Positions 11,843 through 23,044 of a stretch of 35,742 bases of DNA are shown piece after piece; positions within the stretch are counted from its first letter, which is position 1, and the number at the start of each line of letters is the position of its first letter. The notes beneath the pieces are model-generated. The model was not told where the DNA came from and ran no database searches. It saw nothing but the letters and a program-made list of their open reading frames with translations. The stretch is taken from positions 7,912-43,653 of the forward strand of contig MNCI01017540.1 in the NCBI GenBank assembly GCA_015680685.1, in the 5' to 3' direction. Position numbers and translations under genes: made by a program. The DNA comes from Gnetum montanum. Lineage: Eukaryota > Streptophyta > Gnetopsida > Gnetales > Gnetaceae.

Positions 11843-12099
11843 ATCTCTAAGGAAGACATGCATTGAGCCATACACACACAGCAAATTCCATGCATTACTG
11901 CTGAAAGTAAAGGGTGCAATCATGGATCGATTGATCAGAATGTATACACAGTCACCATATTAGTCCACAACAATAGTGAAAAACAAGTGTGTGCAAAAGA
12001 AAGAAAAAACATCACCAAACAAAGAGATGTCCTATAGCCACTAACTAAGAATCAAAAAACATCTAACACATGCATGGAAACATCTGAACCACTTACTAA
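11843..12099 (+). other. Element B 3' end after protease
   Basis: The first part has the same weak similarity to the post-protease segment of element A (ISKEDM against ISKENP). Beyond that I see only short open stretches with stops. No clear polypurine tract precedes the next LTR. Confidence 0.4.
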
Positions 12100-13012
12100 T
12101 TGATGAATCATCAATTGGCTAGGATATCTAATAAAAAGTCAATTTTTGGTTAGCCTCAATATCTTAGCCCTATTATCTTGGCCCTATCGATGTAGTCTAT
12201 TGCATCAACTAGGCCCCGTCGACATGGTGCCATTGACATAATGTCTATTTTCCTCTATAAATACATGCTCACAGGTGTGTTTATACAATTCTTTAGTCAA
12301 TAGAGTAGCTGAACTCTTGTAATTTTATTCCATAATCTTAGAGAATAGTCAATGAATGCTTGCAATGTGGATTTGAGTCAATTGTATGGCATCTTATTCA
12401 AGTGGCAGTGTAGTTGGACACATTCCATAAATGACAATAAGATCGAGATTGATTCTTATTCATTGCAGCACTTTGACTTAGATTAAATTTCCTTTCCATG
12501 CAATTTACATTTCATGTACTTAGTTAATATTCATGTTTCTATGCATATTAATGAGTTGGCAGAATGAGTGTGACTAGTTTCAAGTGTAAATACATATTTT
12601 CTTGGTAATCCCAGCAATGTTATTACTTAGTTCTCCTAGTAGCATAGCACTTGGTAATTCTAGTAGTGGATATGTGGGTTCAAAACATGTATGACAAGCT
12701 AGGAACGGATTCACATCATCCATAAGCTAGTTTAGACTTTATTTTCCATTGTTACTTAGTTTAAACAAATGATTCCTTTATTATAGTTAGGAGTAGCTTA
12801 AGGCCGAAACAACATCAAGAATTATATGCCTCACTTTGGACTAAACCATACATGACAAAGCTACCACTAGTCCAAGTGGGAAGACAGCAAACTATGATCA
12901 AGGCATAATGATCTAGATGCCACAACTAGTTCCATCCATGAAATTCAACCAAATCGTGCATGAACACTTGTGATTCATATGGTTGGGCATAGGGATACCT
13001 CACTGCTCATCA
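12100..13012 (+). repeat. LTR shared by elements B and C
   Basis: This LTR ends GCTCATCA before a primer site and contains a GTCGAC-bearing upstream block (about 12195-12230) and a TATA box TATAAATA at 12256-12263. The exact left boundary is uncertain (12100-12135). The segment from about 12545 to 13012 closely matches 30580-31042 (roughly 85 percent by eye), whereas it is far less like the LTR at 7912. Only one LTR separates B from C. Confidence 0.7.
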
Positions 13013-13013
13013 T

Positions 13014-13031
13014 TAGTGGAATTGCCAGGGA
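13014..13031 (+). other. Element C primer-binding site
   Basis: TAGTGGAATTGCCAGGGA is a decayed tRNA-Asp complement two bases after the LTR end. The copy at 31044 is better preserved. Confidence 0.65.
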
Positions 13032-13137
13032 TGGTGCTAGTTATCTAGATTAGTTATATCATACACAGTCACTATAAATGCATTAACAATTTATCTTTTC
13101 AAAAATATTAAGTCACACACATCATTAACTAACAAAA

Positions 13138-14139
13138 ATGTCTCTTTCACAAGGAAGCAATAATGCATCATATGGAGAGAACATTCATTGAAAAACTAAC
13201 AAGATATATGTTGATGAAAATTGGAGTGACCAACCTCATGTAGGGGTTTCATATGGTCATGACCACCCTAATGACACTCAAGGACTACATTCACCCAAGA
13301 CAGACAACCCTAGAGGAGATGAAGTCCTAGACTAGGGGAGGCCTCAAGGCCTAGGACCTCCTCAAAACCTATAAAAGATAAATCAAGGGACTATGGGAAA
13401 CACCATCAAAGCCATGGCAATCCTCCCAATTCCTCATCTTCCTCTTCCTCTTCAATGTCTAGTTCTGACAAAGATGAACATAGGTATAGAGACAAAGCTC
13501 CACTATGGGGTTGAAATAAGGGTAGAAATCAAAACCATGGGAAAAATCAAAGACCTCAACATGAACACAGCCAAAACCATCACAATCAAGCAAATAGAAA
13601 TAGCAATTTCCACCATGCAATGTCCAATGATGATGAACCCTTTTTGACCACTAAGAGCTTGATGCAAATCATAGAGGTAGTTAAGATACCCATATGCATT
13701 TTAGGGAAAGCCACATAAAAAGGCTCGATATAAATAATATCCCTAAATTTATGGGAGGCTATGATTCTAATCCACAACATCACTTACAGGCCTTCCATGA
13801 TGCTTATACCTTGCAAAATATCAAAAATAAGTGGCAAAACCTTAAGCTCTTACCTAGGACACTAATAGATAAAGTTGAAAATTCGTATAGATCATTGGAA
13901 CCAAGTTTCATCCACCAGTGGTCCACAATGCTAGAACTTTTTAACAAAAAATACCAAACCTATGCAAGAGTGTCCAACCTAAGAAAACAAATCCAAGGAT
14001 GGAAGTAAGAAAATCATGAACCCTTACATGTGGCCTTGGATAGATACTATTCACTACTACATAGATGTCCTAGCCATGATTTCTCTCAAAAAGAGCAACT
14101 TTCCACATCATATATGAGCTTCATAATGAAACTAGGGAG
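13138..14139 (+). pseudogene. gag: Element C gag, cut by viral insertion
   Basis: ATG at 13138 starts MSLSQGSNNASYG; element E has almost the same start at 31168. The Ser-rich middle is followed by the capsid core at 13700-14008 (NNIPKFMGGYDSNPQHHLQ, FHDAYTLQN, SYRSLEPSF, RKQIQGWK), matching A and B. Similarity to gag stops near 14090-14139, where viral sequence begins. By chance the gag frame runs on in frame into the viral polyprotein, giving a 309-codon chimeric open frame (14030-14959). Several stops and one frame change make gag itself dead. Confidence 0.75.
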
Positions 14140-16474
14140 AGCCTATAACCCTAATATCCACTCTGTTTTCTCCAAATATGACAATCTCTTCGATGATGAC
14201 CTACCACCTCCATCCATACCAATGCAATGTACAAATTCTCATTGTACCTTTGATCCGCAATGGCCGCACTGGCACCTAATCAACGACGCCGTCTGGTTTG
14301 CTCCTGAATGGCACTACGATAGTATGAAGGCTGAAAATTATGCTATGCTTGCAGAAACCCTACTTGATAAGTATCAAAGTTATTTTGTACCTGATAGTTT
14401 TGCTGCTTTGTATTGGCAAGTTCTACGAATGCCTATTGTAGAACGAGTTACTTATTTTTCTAAATATTACTGGACCATGGGCTCCTGTTATGCATCTACG
14501 CCTAATCTCAATCTTATGCTTCAAGTCAGTCTGAAACCCTTGTTTCATTGTAAATCTGTCTTAACCCTGTGTCCTGAACCCAATGAACCATTAGCCCCAT
14601 GTCCTGTACAATGTCCAACTACTGACGTAGTATTTGAAATTTCTAGTTATGATTCTGATATGCCTGATCTCGAAATCCCTTTTACTCAAGTCGAAGCTTA
14701 CGACAAATTTGGTCGCTGTTACTTATATCCACCTAATCATCCAATTTCTTCTACTTTTGTCTCACAACCTCCTGAGTCAGACCCTGATCCCGGTCCGTTT
14801 GAAGAAGAAGATAAGCACCTCTTAGAAATGGCTGCCTTAACCCGTTCCAGAATATGTACTGACATCAGTTTTGCAGTTTATGATCAATCAACAGAGGAAG
14901 ACATTCAAGCTATTGAACATCACCGATTTCCACAAGAACTTCTCAGGATGATTGCTTAGCAACAGTTTGAAGATCAAGTTGATGAAATACAAATGTATTA
15001 TGATGAAATAGAAGGTTTCGAAGGACAAGGAGAAAATGATGTTATAAATCCTATAAATGTTGATATAGATAATGAAGATTATTTACGGTATTTGCATGAG
15101 CCTATTATTTTTTATAATAGTGAAGTTTTACCTAGAATTAATATGTTCCGTTCTAATTCTACTCAAATTGAAGAAGTAAATGAAGGAGAAGAATTGTCTC
15201 AAGCACAGAAGGAGATTCTGTCGTTTGCAAAGGCAATGAAAAGGAAGAAATCAATCATTACTGGTGAGCATAAAGATTTGAAGTTTCCTGAAATTCCTAA
15301 AGATGCAATTTATAAGTTTGCAAATACATTCTCTGCTCGAATGTCAACATCCATTAAGCAAACTAAAGCTATTTTAGATATTAAAGGAAAAAGGAATTAG
15401 GCTGGTATTCTTACCTCTCTTCACTCTTGATGAAGTAGACAAATGGAAGGAACAAGGTCATAATTATGTACATCTAGGACAACTAGATATATTAGTAAGT
15501 CCAAAGTTTAATTACGACATAGGAGCTGAATATGTCGTAACTCTGTTAGATAGTCGAGTAATTAGAGATGGAGTTCACTTAGGACCAGATATAGCATGGG
15601 AAAAAGCTAAGATCTGCCAGTTCCAAGGAGTTCTTGATTCTGATGCACTATGTGCAGTTCAACCAAATTATCAGCTTGTTTTAGCTGATGATTTTATCAC
15701 TAGTGCTTTGTTAATCTGTGTTGAAGTTCATGGAATTGAATTATTACCTGGATCAGTATATGCTACTGTTGCAGCAAGAGGAACCTTTCAGCTATCCAAT
15801 ACTATTCTTATGAATCACAAGCTAAAATGGGGGGTTCAGTTTCCCAAAGGATGTCAAAATCTACTCCAATGTGGAAAAAGTATAAATGTCCCAGGTTATT
15901 GCAATTCGTTTCCTCAAATTCAACATTTGTTACAAGACCAGGAATTTAAGACTTATGAAAAACCAAAAATGAGATGGAGTCAATATCCCATCCAACAATT
16001 TGGTAGATCAGCAATGATTACTCTTGAAGCTACCCCTGTAGTCCTACCTCCCTGAAAGCTCTCAGAAAAAGGAAGTTCTTCAAAGCCCACTGAAGGAAAT
16101 ACCTCTCCAAATTTTGATACAAGAGGTACGTTGTAAAAATTTCAGCATCATCTCTGTGCTTTTCAGAATACATCATATAAGCAATATGGAGATCAAAGGC
16201 TACTTAGCAGTGGAAAATGGCCATCATTAGCTGCTTACAGCACAACAGCATCTAAACAAGAGCCTCCTCAAACTCGAGCTGATTGTAGTTATCTATTAGA
16301 ACACTCTCTTAATAGTGCTAATGATCAAGCAACAGAAACTCGTCAATTACATTATTTAGTGCATTGGACAACTTATGTTGCGCAACACTTTCAAGAAATT
16401 GAAGATAAAGTTGACGATCTTGAAGAAAAGGTTGATAAAGTTAATGATGGTGTTAGTCAGTTATCTAAAGAGAT
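14140..16474 (+). pseudogene. Copy A viral polyprotein, N-domain, movement protein and start of coiled coil
   Basis: This copy begins inside the polyprotein (about 50 codons after the start seen in copy D) and covers the N-terminal domain, the movement-protein region (about 15220-15990) and the first heptads of the coiled coil (KVDDLEEKVDKVNDG, near 16410). It ends at the inverted junction with copy B. Lesions seen by comparison with D: TAG at 14957 (CAG in D), one extra A near 15390 giving a frameshift, TGA at 16053 (CAA in D), and TAA near 16135 (TAC in D). The MP motif HLGQLDILVSPKF with a later LLDSRV is present after the frameshift. It has no viral promoter of its own in place. Confidence 0.85.
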
Positions 16475-16520
16475 TATGCCTAGATGTACTGGAACCCTCG
16501 ACCGGCCATAGCAAATCCAT
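16475..16520 (-). pseudogene. Copy B polyprotein start fragment
   Basis: Only the first 15 codons of the viral polyprotein remain (ATG at 16520, minus). The sequence then switches at a microhomology to the opposite-strand copy A. The start codon context is the same as at 19022 and 24388. Confidence 0.75.
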
Positions 16521-17021
16521 GATATGGCTACGCGCAACTCAACGTCAATTCTCGCGCACTCTCTGGCGCCTTCGGACGGAGCTGATACAACGTACGGACA
16601 CAATTCCCAGCCAAACACTTCTAACACGCTAGGTTATCTTTTCGTATCTCTAGTTCTCTTGTGGGTACACCTAACCAAGAGACATTTTCAGCGAAACTAG
16701 GGGACTCACAAATTTCTACACAGAATATGGAACCGAACAGCGGAATATTTAGATGGAGCGGGGGGATAAGAGCGGAGCGAAATGTTCATACAACCAGACT
16801 ATCAAGGTAATAATATAACACGTTAAGACTACACACAAACCAACGATCATAAGGATCGCTCGTAGCTTATCATCACTACAATCACACATGATTACAGACT
16901 TATACGAGACATAAGAGGAAGAAAACTTCAGAGAAGAGAGAAGAGACTCAGACTGACCGCTTGCTTGTTCTCGCCATATAGCACATGCTAGCCCATGTCT
17001 GTAGGGGGAGGGAGTGCCTCT
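16521..17021 (-). other. Copy B viral leader
   Basis: This is the transcribed leader between the TATA box and the polyprotein start, about 500 bases, matching copies C and D. It holds a pyrimidine-rich stretch soon after the TATA box and an inverted repeat CGATCCTTATGATCG-like near 16845. A degenerate primer-site candidate, TTGTATCAGCTC on the minus strand near 16570-16581, matches the tRNA-Met complement TGGTATCAGAGC at 9 of 12 positions. No sense gene is visible. Confidence 0.6.
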
Positions 17022-17302
17022 TATTTATAGCTTGGAGGCTTACAAAATGACAAAGGAGAATTGATTCAAGCTTATCTGCTTCGAATCGGAATATTCGAAT
17101 ATTCCTAGAGAATATATTCATCCTAATCGGAAGAGAATATATTCGATCTTATCTACATTCTTGATGTAGTCCTTATCCTAATGGATAGCTTTGAGAATAG
17201 CTTTATGAACTCCGTAAATTTTGCCACGTGTTTTGGAACAATCTGGACATTCCTTGATGAGCTTGGATAATTCTGCTAAAACTGAAGCTGGAGATGACAT
17301 CA
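17022..17302 (-). promoter_or_regulatory. Copy B viral promoter
   Basis: In minus orientation: TGACATCA at 17295-17302 (TGACGTCA in C and D, so a CpG transition), G-box CACGTG at 17225-17230, perfect palindrome GGAATATTCGAATATTCC at 17088-17105, TATAAATA at 17022-17029. Order and spacing equal those of copies C and D. bZIP factors are known to bind C-box and G-box sequences; activity here is inferred only. Confidence 0.65.
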
Positions 17303-17381
17303 CTTCTTCTGGCGGGAGAAGTTGTGCGGGAAGGAGTTGTTCATTTTCGTACCAAGTAACTTGATCAAAGAAGTTGATACG

Positions 17382-17786
17382 CTAGAAAGCAATGCATAAC
17401 TTTGATTCCCACACATTACTTTTAACAACCTGGTTCAGATAATTTCTAGAGTTGTCGTTGGCGAAGAGTGGTCTTCTGGTTATGAGGATATTATCCAGTA
17501 CTTCATGTTGTTGTAGATAATTTAGAATTTTAGGCTCTAATCGACTCCATCTGAGATTATTTACTAAACAGTCGATTTTTCCTGCCATATTTATGAAGAG
17601 ATCTATTGTTGGATATTGCTTTGTTGAACTAAGCGTAGATTCTTGTGGAAACAATTGGACGATCAATCTACACCATTTAACTCGATCTTCAAGTGTGGCT
17701 AATGGCCAAGAAAGCCAATCTTCAACATCTTGCAGTGGATTTTGTGAAGAACTGCTTCCTTCTGGTAGCAGTTGCAACATTTTCAT
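17382..17786 (-). pseudogene. Copy B viral ORF2 (unknown protein)
   Basis: A 134-codon open frame begins with ATGAAAATG immediately after the TAG that ends RNase H and in the same frame. The product is Leu/Trp/Asn-rich (PEGSSSSQNPLQDVEDWLSW near the start, FANDNSRNYLNQVV near the end), with no domain I recognise. It is the best-preserved ORF2 of the three because it is uninterrupted. Beyond its TAG the frame continues through the promoter. Small ORFs after RT-RNase H are known in some caulimovirids, with unknown function. Confidence 0.7.
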
Positions 17787-18884
17787 CTAGGGCTTCAATT
17801 CCCACGTTAGAGCATCTGGTAGAAAATTAACTGGGCCTGGAATACGTTCAATTGAAAACTTATATTGGGCCAATAGAAATTGCCACCAGGCAAACCTTTG
17901 TAACTTAGGCGAAGAAGTGATTTTCCTTTTTAATAGAGTGGCTAGATTAGAGAAATCAGTCCTTAGAATAAAAGGATCTTCAACTAAATAGATATGAAAT
18001 TTCTCCAATCCTTTAATTGCTGCGAGAATTTCCTTTTCCGCTGGCCAATAATTCAATTCATTCTTTTGAAAACTTCCTGAGGCGTAAGAACATATTTCTT
18101 CTTCAGTAGATGTCTTCTGTAGTAGAACAGCAGCCCATACATCATAACTTGCATCTGTATTTAGGACAAAGGGTCCTTTCAGAATAGGATTTAGAGGAGG
18201 TAGCTTCTGACATTCCTTTTTTAAATTGATAACCTGAGCAGATGCCATCTTGGTCCATACGAATGGCGATTGATTCTTGCACCATCTTATTTCCGTAGTT
18301 TTATCACTAAACTTTTCAATATGTTTAGAAACATAATTACACAACCAAGAAACCTTAAACATTGATCTTTACTTTCTAACTGATCTGGAAACTGACTAAT
18401 TTTTTGTAACACATGTGGTTGCATGTGTATTTTCCCATTTTTCAACTACACTCCTAAAAATTCAATCTCATCTTTTCCTATTTGAAATTTCTTAGGATCT
18501 TTAGATAATCCTATACCATGCTTTTTACATATGGAAGCAAACTGTAGCAAGTGTTCCTTATGTTCTTGGAGCGAATCTGAAAATATGAGGAAATCATCTA
18601 TATAATTTGCAATAAAAGTGTGATATTTACCAAAAATGGAATCCATTCTTCCTCGAAATTGTGACGGGGCATTCTTGAGTCCAAATGGCATGACTGTCCA
18701 TTCAAACAATCCTTGAGAGGTACTGAAAGCCATTTTATGCCGATCTTCTGGAGCAATCTTGATCTGATGATATCTAGACTTACAATCAAACTTACTAAAT
18801 ATTGATTTAGTGGCTACCTTTTGGATAAGACTTTTTTTGTTTGGAAGAGGCCATTTGATGTCTACCGTTACAGCATTTAATGGA
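17787..18884 (-). pseudogene. Copy B viral RT and RNase H
   Basis: The fragment starts mid-RT at the B/C junction (18884) with KWPLPNK, then FSKFDCKSRYHQIKIAPED, MPFGLKNAPSQF and YIDD (18593-18604). RNase H (18250-17790) shows LNTDASYDVW, the WPAEKEILAA glutamate motif and LRTDFSNLA. Lesions: TAG at 18446-18448 where D has CAG, and a one-base deletion near 18334-18338 (GTAAT against GTAAAT in D). Both are shared with copy C. RNase H ends in a TAG (17787-17789) directly followed by the ORF2 start. These enzymes copy the viral pregenome in the cytoplasm. Confidence 0.85.
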
Positions 18885-19022
18885 GGGTGTGGCCTCACGA
18901 GCCACCACAAGAATTCGCAGAGCTTGCCTTAGACTCTGGTGAAACTTCGCAGGAGAATCAAATTCTACGAAGAGATTATGCCTAGACGTACTGGAATCCT
19001 CGGCCAGCCATAGCAAATCCAT
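18885..19022 (-). pseudogene. Copy C polyprotein start fragment
   Basis: From ATG at 19022 (minus) about 45 codons of the viral N-terminus remain (MDLLW, HNLFVEFDSPAKFHQSLRQ). They match copy D from 24388, then break at 18884-18886 into the RT of copy B with at most two or three shared bases. Confidence 0.75.
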
Positions 19023-19516
19023 GATATGGCTACGCGCAACTCAACGGCAATTCTCGCGCACTCTCTGGCACCTTCAGACAAAGCTAATACAACATACGGA
19101 CACAATTCCCAACCAAACACTTCTAACACGCTAGGTTATCTTTTCGTATCTCTAGTTCTCTTGTGGGTAACCAAGAGACATTTTCAGCGAAACCAAGGGA
19201 CTCACAAATTTCTACACAGAATATGGAACCGAACAGCGGAATATTTAGATGGAGCGGCGGGATAAGAGCGGAGCGAAATGTTCATACAACCAGACTATCA
19301 GGGTAATAATATAACACGTTAGACTACACACAAACCGACGATCATAAGGATCGTTCGTAGCTTATCATCACTACAATCACACATAATTACAGACTTATAC
19401 AAGACATAAAAGGAAGAAAACTTCAGAGAAGAGAGAAGAGACTCAGACTGACTGCTTGCATGTTCTCGCCATATAGTGCATGCTAGCCCATGTCTGTAGG
19501 GGGAGGGAGTGCCTCT
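19023..19516 (-). other. Copy C viral leader
   Basis: This matches the leaders of B and D over about 490 bases, with small indels. The possible tRNA-Met primer site has decayed (TTGTATTAGCTT on the minus strand near 19085). No sense gene is visible. An 80-codon open frame on the opposite strand (19026-19265) is kept in the other leaders too. Confidence 0.6.
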
Positions 19517-19797
19517 TATTTATAGCTTGGAGGCTTACAAAATGACAAAGGAGAATTGATTCAAGCTTATCGGCTTCAAATCGGAATATTCGAATATTCC
19601 TAGAGAATATATTCGTCCTGATCGGAAGAGAATATATTCGATCTTATCTACATTCTTAATGTAGTCTTTATCCTAATGGATAGCTTTGAGAATAGCTTTA
19701 TGAACTCCGCAGATTTTGCCACGTGTTTTGGAACAATCTGGACATTCCTTGATGAGCTTGGATAATTCTTCTAAAATTGAAGCTGGAGATGACGTCA
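19517..19797 (-). promoter_or_regulatory. Copy C viral promoter
   Basis: Minus orientation: C-box TGACGTCA at 19790-19797, G-box CACGTG at 19720-19725, palindrome GGAATATTCGAATATTCC at 19583-19600, TATAAATA at 19517-19524. All four motifs are perfect. The distance from the ORF2 stop to the TATA box is the same as in copies B and D. Confidence 0.65.
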
Positions 19798-19876
19798 CTT
19801 CTTCTGGCGGGAGAAGTTGTGCGGGAAGGAGTTGTTCATTTTCGTACTAAGTAACTTGATCAAAGAAGTTGATACG

Positions 19877-20280
19877 CTAGAAAGCAATGCATAACTTTGA
19901 TTCCCACACATTACTTTTAACAACCTGGTTCAGATAATTTCTAGAGTTGTCGTTGGCGAAGAGTGGTCTTCTGGTTATGAAGATATTATCCAGTACTACA
20001 TGTTGTTATAGATAACTTAGAATTTTAGGCTCTAATCGACTCCATCTGAGATTATTTACTAAACAGTCGATTCTTCCTGCATATTTATGAAGAGATCTAT
20101 TGTTGGATATTGCTTTGTTGAACTAAGCATAGATTCTTGTGGAAACAATTGGACGATCAATCTACACCATTTAACTCGATCTTCAAGTGTGGCTAATGGC
20201 CAAGAAAGCCAATCTTTAACATCTTGCAGTGGATTTTGTGAAGAACTGCTTCCTTCTGGTAGCAGTTGCAACATTTTCAT
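19877..20280 (-). pseudogene. Copy C viral ORF2, frameshifted
   Basis: It starts ATGAAAATG at 20280 directly after the RNase H TAG. A one-base deletion near 20079 (CTGCATAT against CTGCCATAT in B) breaks the frame after about 67 codons, and a further stop lies near 20010. Otherwise it matches ORF2 of D very closely. No domain recognised. Confidence 0.65.
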
Positions 20281-23044
20281 CTAGGGCTTCAATTCCCACG
20301 TTAGAGCATCTGGTAGAAAATTAACTGGGCCTGGAATACGTTCAATTGAAAACTTATATTGGGCCAATAGAAATTGCCACAAGGCAAACCTTTGTAACTT
20401 AGGTGAAGGAGTGATTTTCCTTTTTAATAGAGTGGCTAGATTAGAGGAATCAGTCCTTAGAATGAAAGGATCTTCAACTAAATAGATATGAAATTTCTCC
20501 AATCCTTTAATTGCTGCGAGAATTTCCTTTTCCGCTGGCCAATAATTCAATTCATTCTTCTGAAAACTTCCTGAGGCGTAAGAACATATTTCTTCTTCAG
20601 TAGATGTCTTCTGTAGTAGAACAGCAGCCCATGCATCATAACTTACATCTGTATTTAGGACAAAGGGTCCTTTCAGAATAGGATTTAGAGGAGGTAGCTT
20701 CTGACATTCCTTTTTTAAATTGATAACCTGAGCAGATGCCTTCTTGGTCCATACGAATGGCGATTGATTCTTGCACCATCATATTTCCGTAGTTTTATCA
20801 CTAAACTTTTCAATATGTTTAGAAACATAATTACACAACCAAGAAACCTTAAACACTGATCTTTACTTTCTAACTGATCTGGAAACTGACTAATTTTTTG
20901 TAACACATGTGGTTGCATGTGTAGTTTCCCATTTTTCAACTACACTCCTAAAAATTCAATCTCATCTTTTCCTATTTGAAATTTCTTAGGATCTTTAGAT
21001 AATCCTATACCATGCTTTTTACATATGGAAGCAAACAGTAGCAGGTGTTCCTTATGTTCTTGGAGCGAATCTGAAAATATGAGGAAATCATCTATATAAT
21101 TTGCAATAAAAGTGTAATATTTACCAAAAATGGAATCCATTCTTCCTTCAAATTGTGACGAGCCATTCTTGAGTCCAAATGGCATGACTGTCCATTCAAA
21201 CAATCCTTGAGGGCTACTGAAAACCGTTTTATGTCAATCTTCTGGAGCAATCTTGAGCTGATGATATCTAGACTTACAATCAAACTCACTAAATATTGAT
21301 TTAGCAGCTACCTTTTGGATAAGACTTTCTTTGTTTGGAAGAGGCCATTTGATGTCTACCATTACAACATTTAATGGAATATAATTGATGACCATTATGG
21401 CTTTTCCTCTTTTAATTTTTGCATGATTTCTAACTATAAAACTTGAACAAGAATAGTTAGATGTAGAGGGTTGTATCAATCCCTTTTTCAGGAACTCTTC
21501 GATCTGCTTCCCTATCTCTTCCGTATCTATAGGATTCAATAATATTGATTTACTTTGTACAGGAATATTATGAACTGTAGGAATATAAGCAGTAAGGCTA
21601 TCTTTATCCCAAAATTCTAGTGGATGATCACAGCAGCATTCTTGTAAAGCATAAAAACATGGAACTAACTGATTTTGCTCAGTGTTGAGATTTATCTGAG
21701 CTTTCTTTAGGTGCTGTAGATTTTTGTATTTGGCACTAGCTATTTCTTCCATTTCTTTTTGCAAAATAATTGTAGATATGTTTGGATCTTTTATAAACTG
21801 TTTGATTCGTTGATGCTTATTGTGATGTAAAGCATCTGGAATTCTAGCAATGATAATCTTTGGTCTTGGGTCTTGTACTAGAGACGAACAAAAAACCATC
21901 TCTTGTCCAATAGTATAGGGGCCTATACTATCCATAAAATGTGCACCTAAGCCGATATCAAAACCACTATCTGAAACTTAAATAAAGTTTGTTGTGCCTA
22001 CATACTCATCATTTAGAGTTATAGGAATATCAAATGCAAAATAAGATAGAGTTCTTATTCCATTCATGGTTTCTAACTTGACTGGCTTCGGATTTTCTTT
22101 CCAAGTTTCAAGCACATCTTTATGACAGAAATTGAGGGTAGCACCAGTATCAATAACTGCTTGATATTTTCGCCATTTCTCATCTCCATCTATAGCTATT
22201 TTAATTGGAATGAGTAGAACACTTTGTATAGACAGCAAATGCTTTATCTCATGTAATGTTGTTTGATCTACTTGCCTTTCTTTTAATCTAGCTGTTTTGA
22301 CTTCTTTTCTAACTGGAAATTTCTTTTCATAAGGAGTAATAAGAAATTTTGGTACCTTTTGAATAATCCTTGAAGGTACATCTTCACTAGAAGAATCAGC
22401 GTCTGTGTCAGCTTTTGGTAATATCTCTTTACATCCATAAGTACTTGTAACACTTGGTTCTCTATCAGCATCTTCTGTATCCCATTTATGTTCTTGTTGT
22501 GACATTTCTGAAATGTTATCCATTTCCTCGATCCATCTTTCCATATCATCCCAATTTTCTTCTTGGATTGGTTCTAACCTTTCTTCATCATTCAAAGAAA
22601 TATTAGAAAGTCATTCTTCATCAAAAATTGATAAATCAATAATGCCTTGCATCATTTTGATTTTGGCTTCTGGTTCTGACATGGTAGTATAACTGGAATC
22701 TAAGGATTATTCTGAATTTGATTCAATATCTACTACAACACACTCATCAGAACAATCTTCGGGATCTTCTACTGGTTCAAGATCAGGGTTAGATTCAAAA
22801 AATGATTTTATCTTTCCTTTTACCTTGAAAGGATTATCTGGACATTCATAAGCATAATGTCCTTGTTTTTTACAACCATAACATGTTACAGCTTTCTTTT
22901 TGCTTGGAAACTTTCTTTTTCGTGCAAAGAACCTTTTCTTGAATCGTTTTGGATATCGATTTTGGGGTTGAGATCTGTGTCTTGTTTTTCTAAACATAGG
23001 TCTTTTGTGCCAGATCTTTCTTCCTTTATTATGAGGAGGTCTAG
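20281..23044 (-). pseudogene. Copy C viral coat protein end, protease, RT and RNase H
   Basis: Reading minus from the C/D junction: basic coat-protein tail, intact zinc knuckle CYGCKKQGHYAYEC (22842-22883), acidic region, retropepsin with DTGA (22140-22151), RT with FDCKSRYHQLKIAPED and YIDD (21087-21098), and RNase H with LNTDVSY and WPAEKEILAA. Lesions include TAA at 22707 (GAA in D), TGA near 22613 (TGG in D), TAA at 21978 (CAA in D), TGA at 21234 (CAG in D), TAG at 20940 (CAG in D), and a one-base deletion near 20826-20833. It holds the best-kept protease and zinc knuckle in the cluster. The coat-protein knuckle is typical of caulimovirids and binds nucleic acid. Confidence 0.85.

Noticed and set aside
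14634-14825. 63-codon frame repeated at 25034-25225
   Set aside because: Out-of-frame shadow of the viral polyprotein; its duplication follows from the two viral copies.
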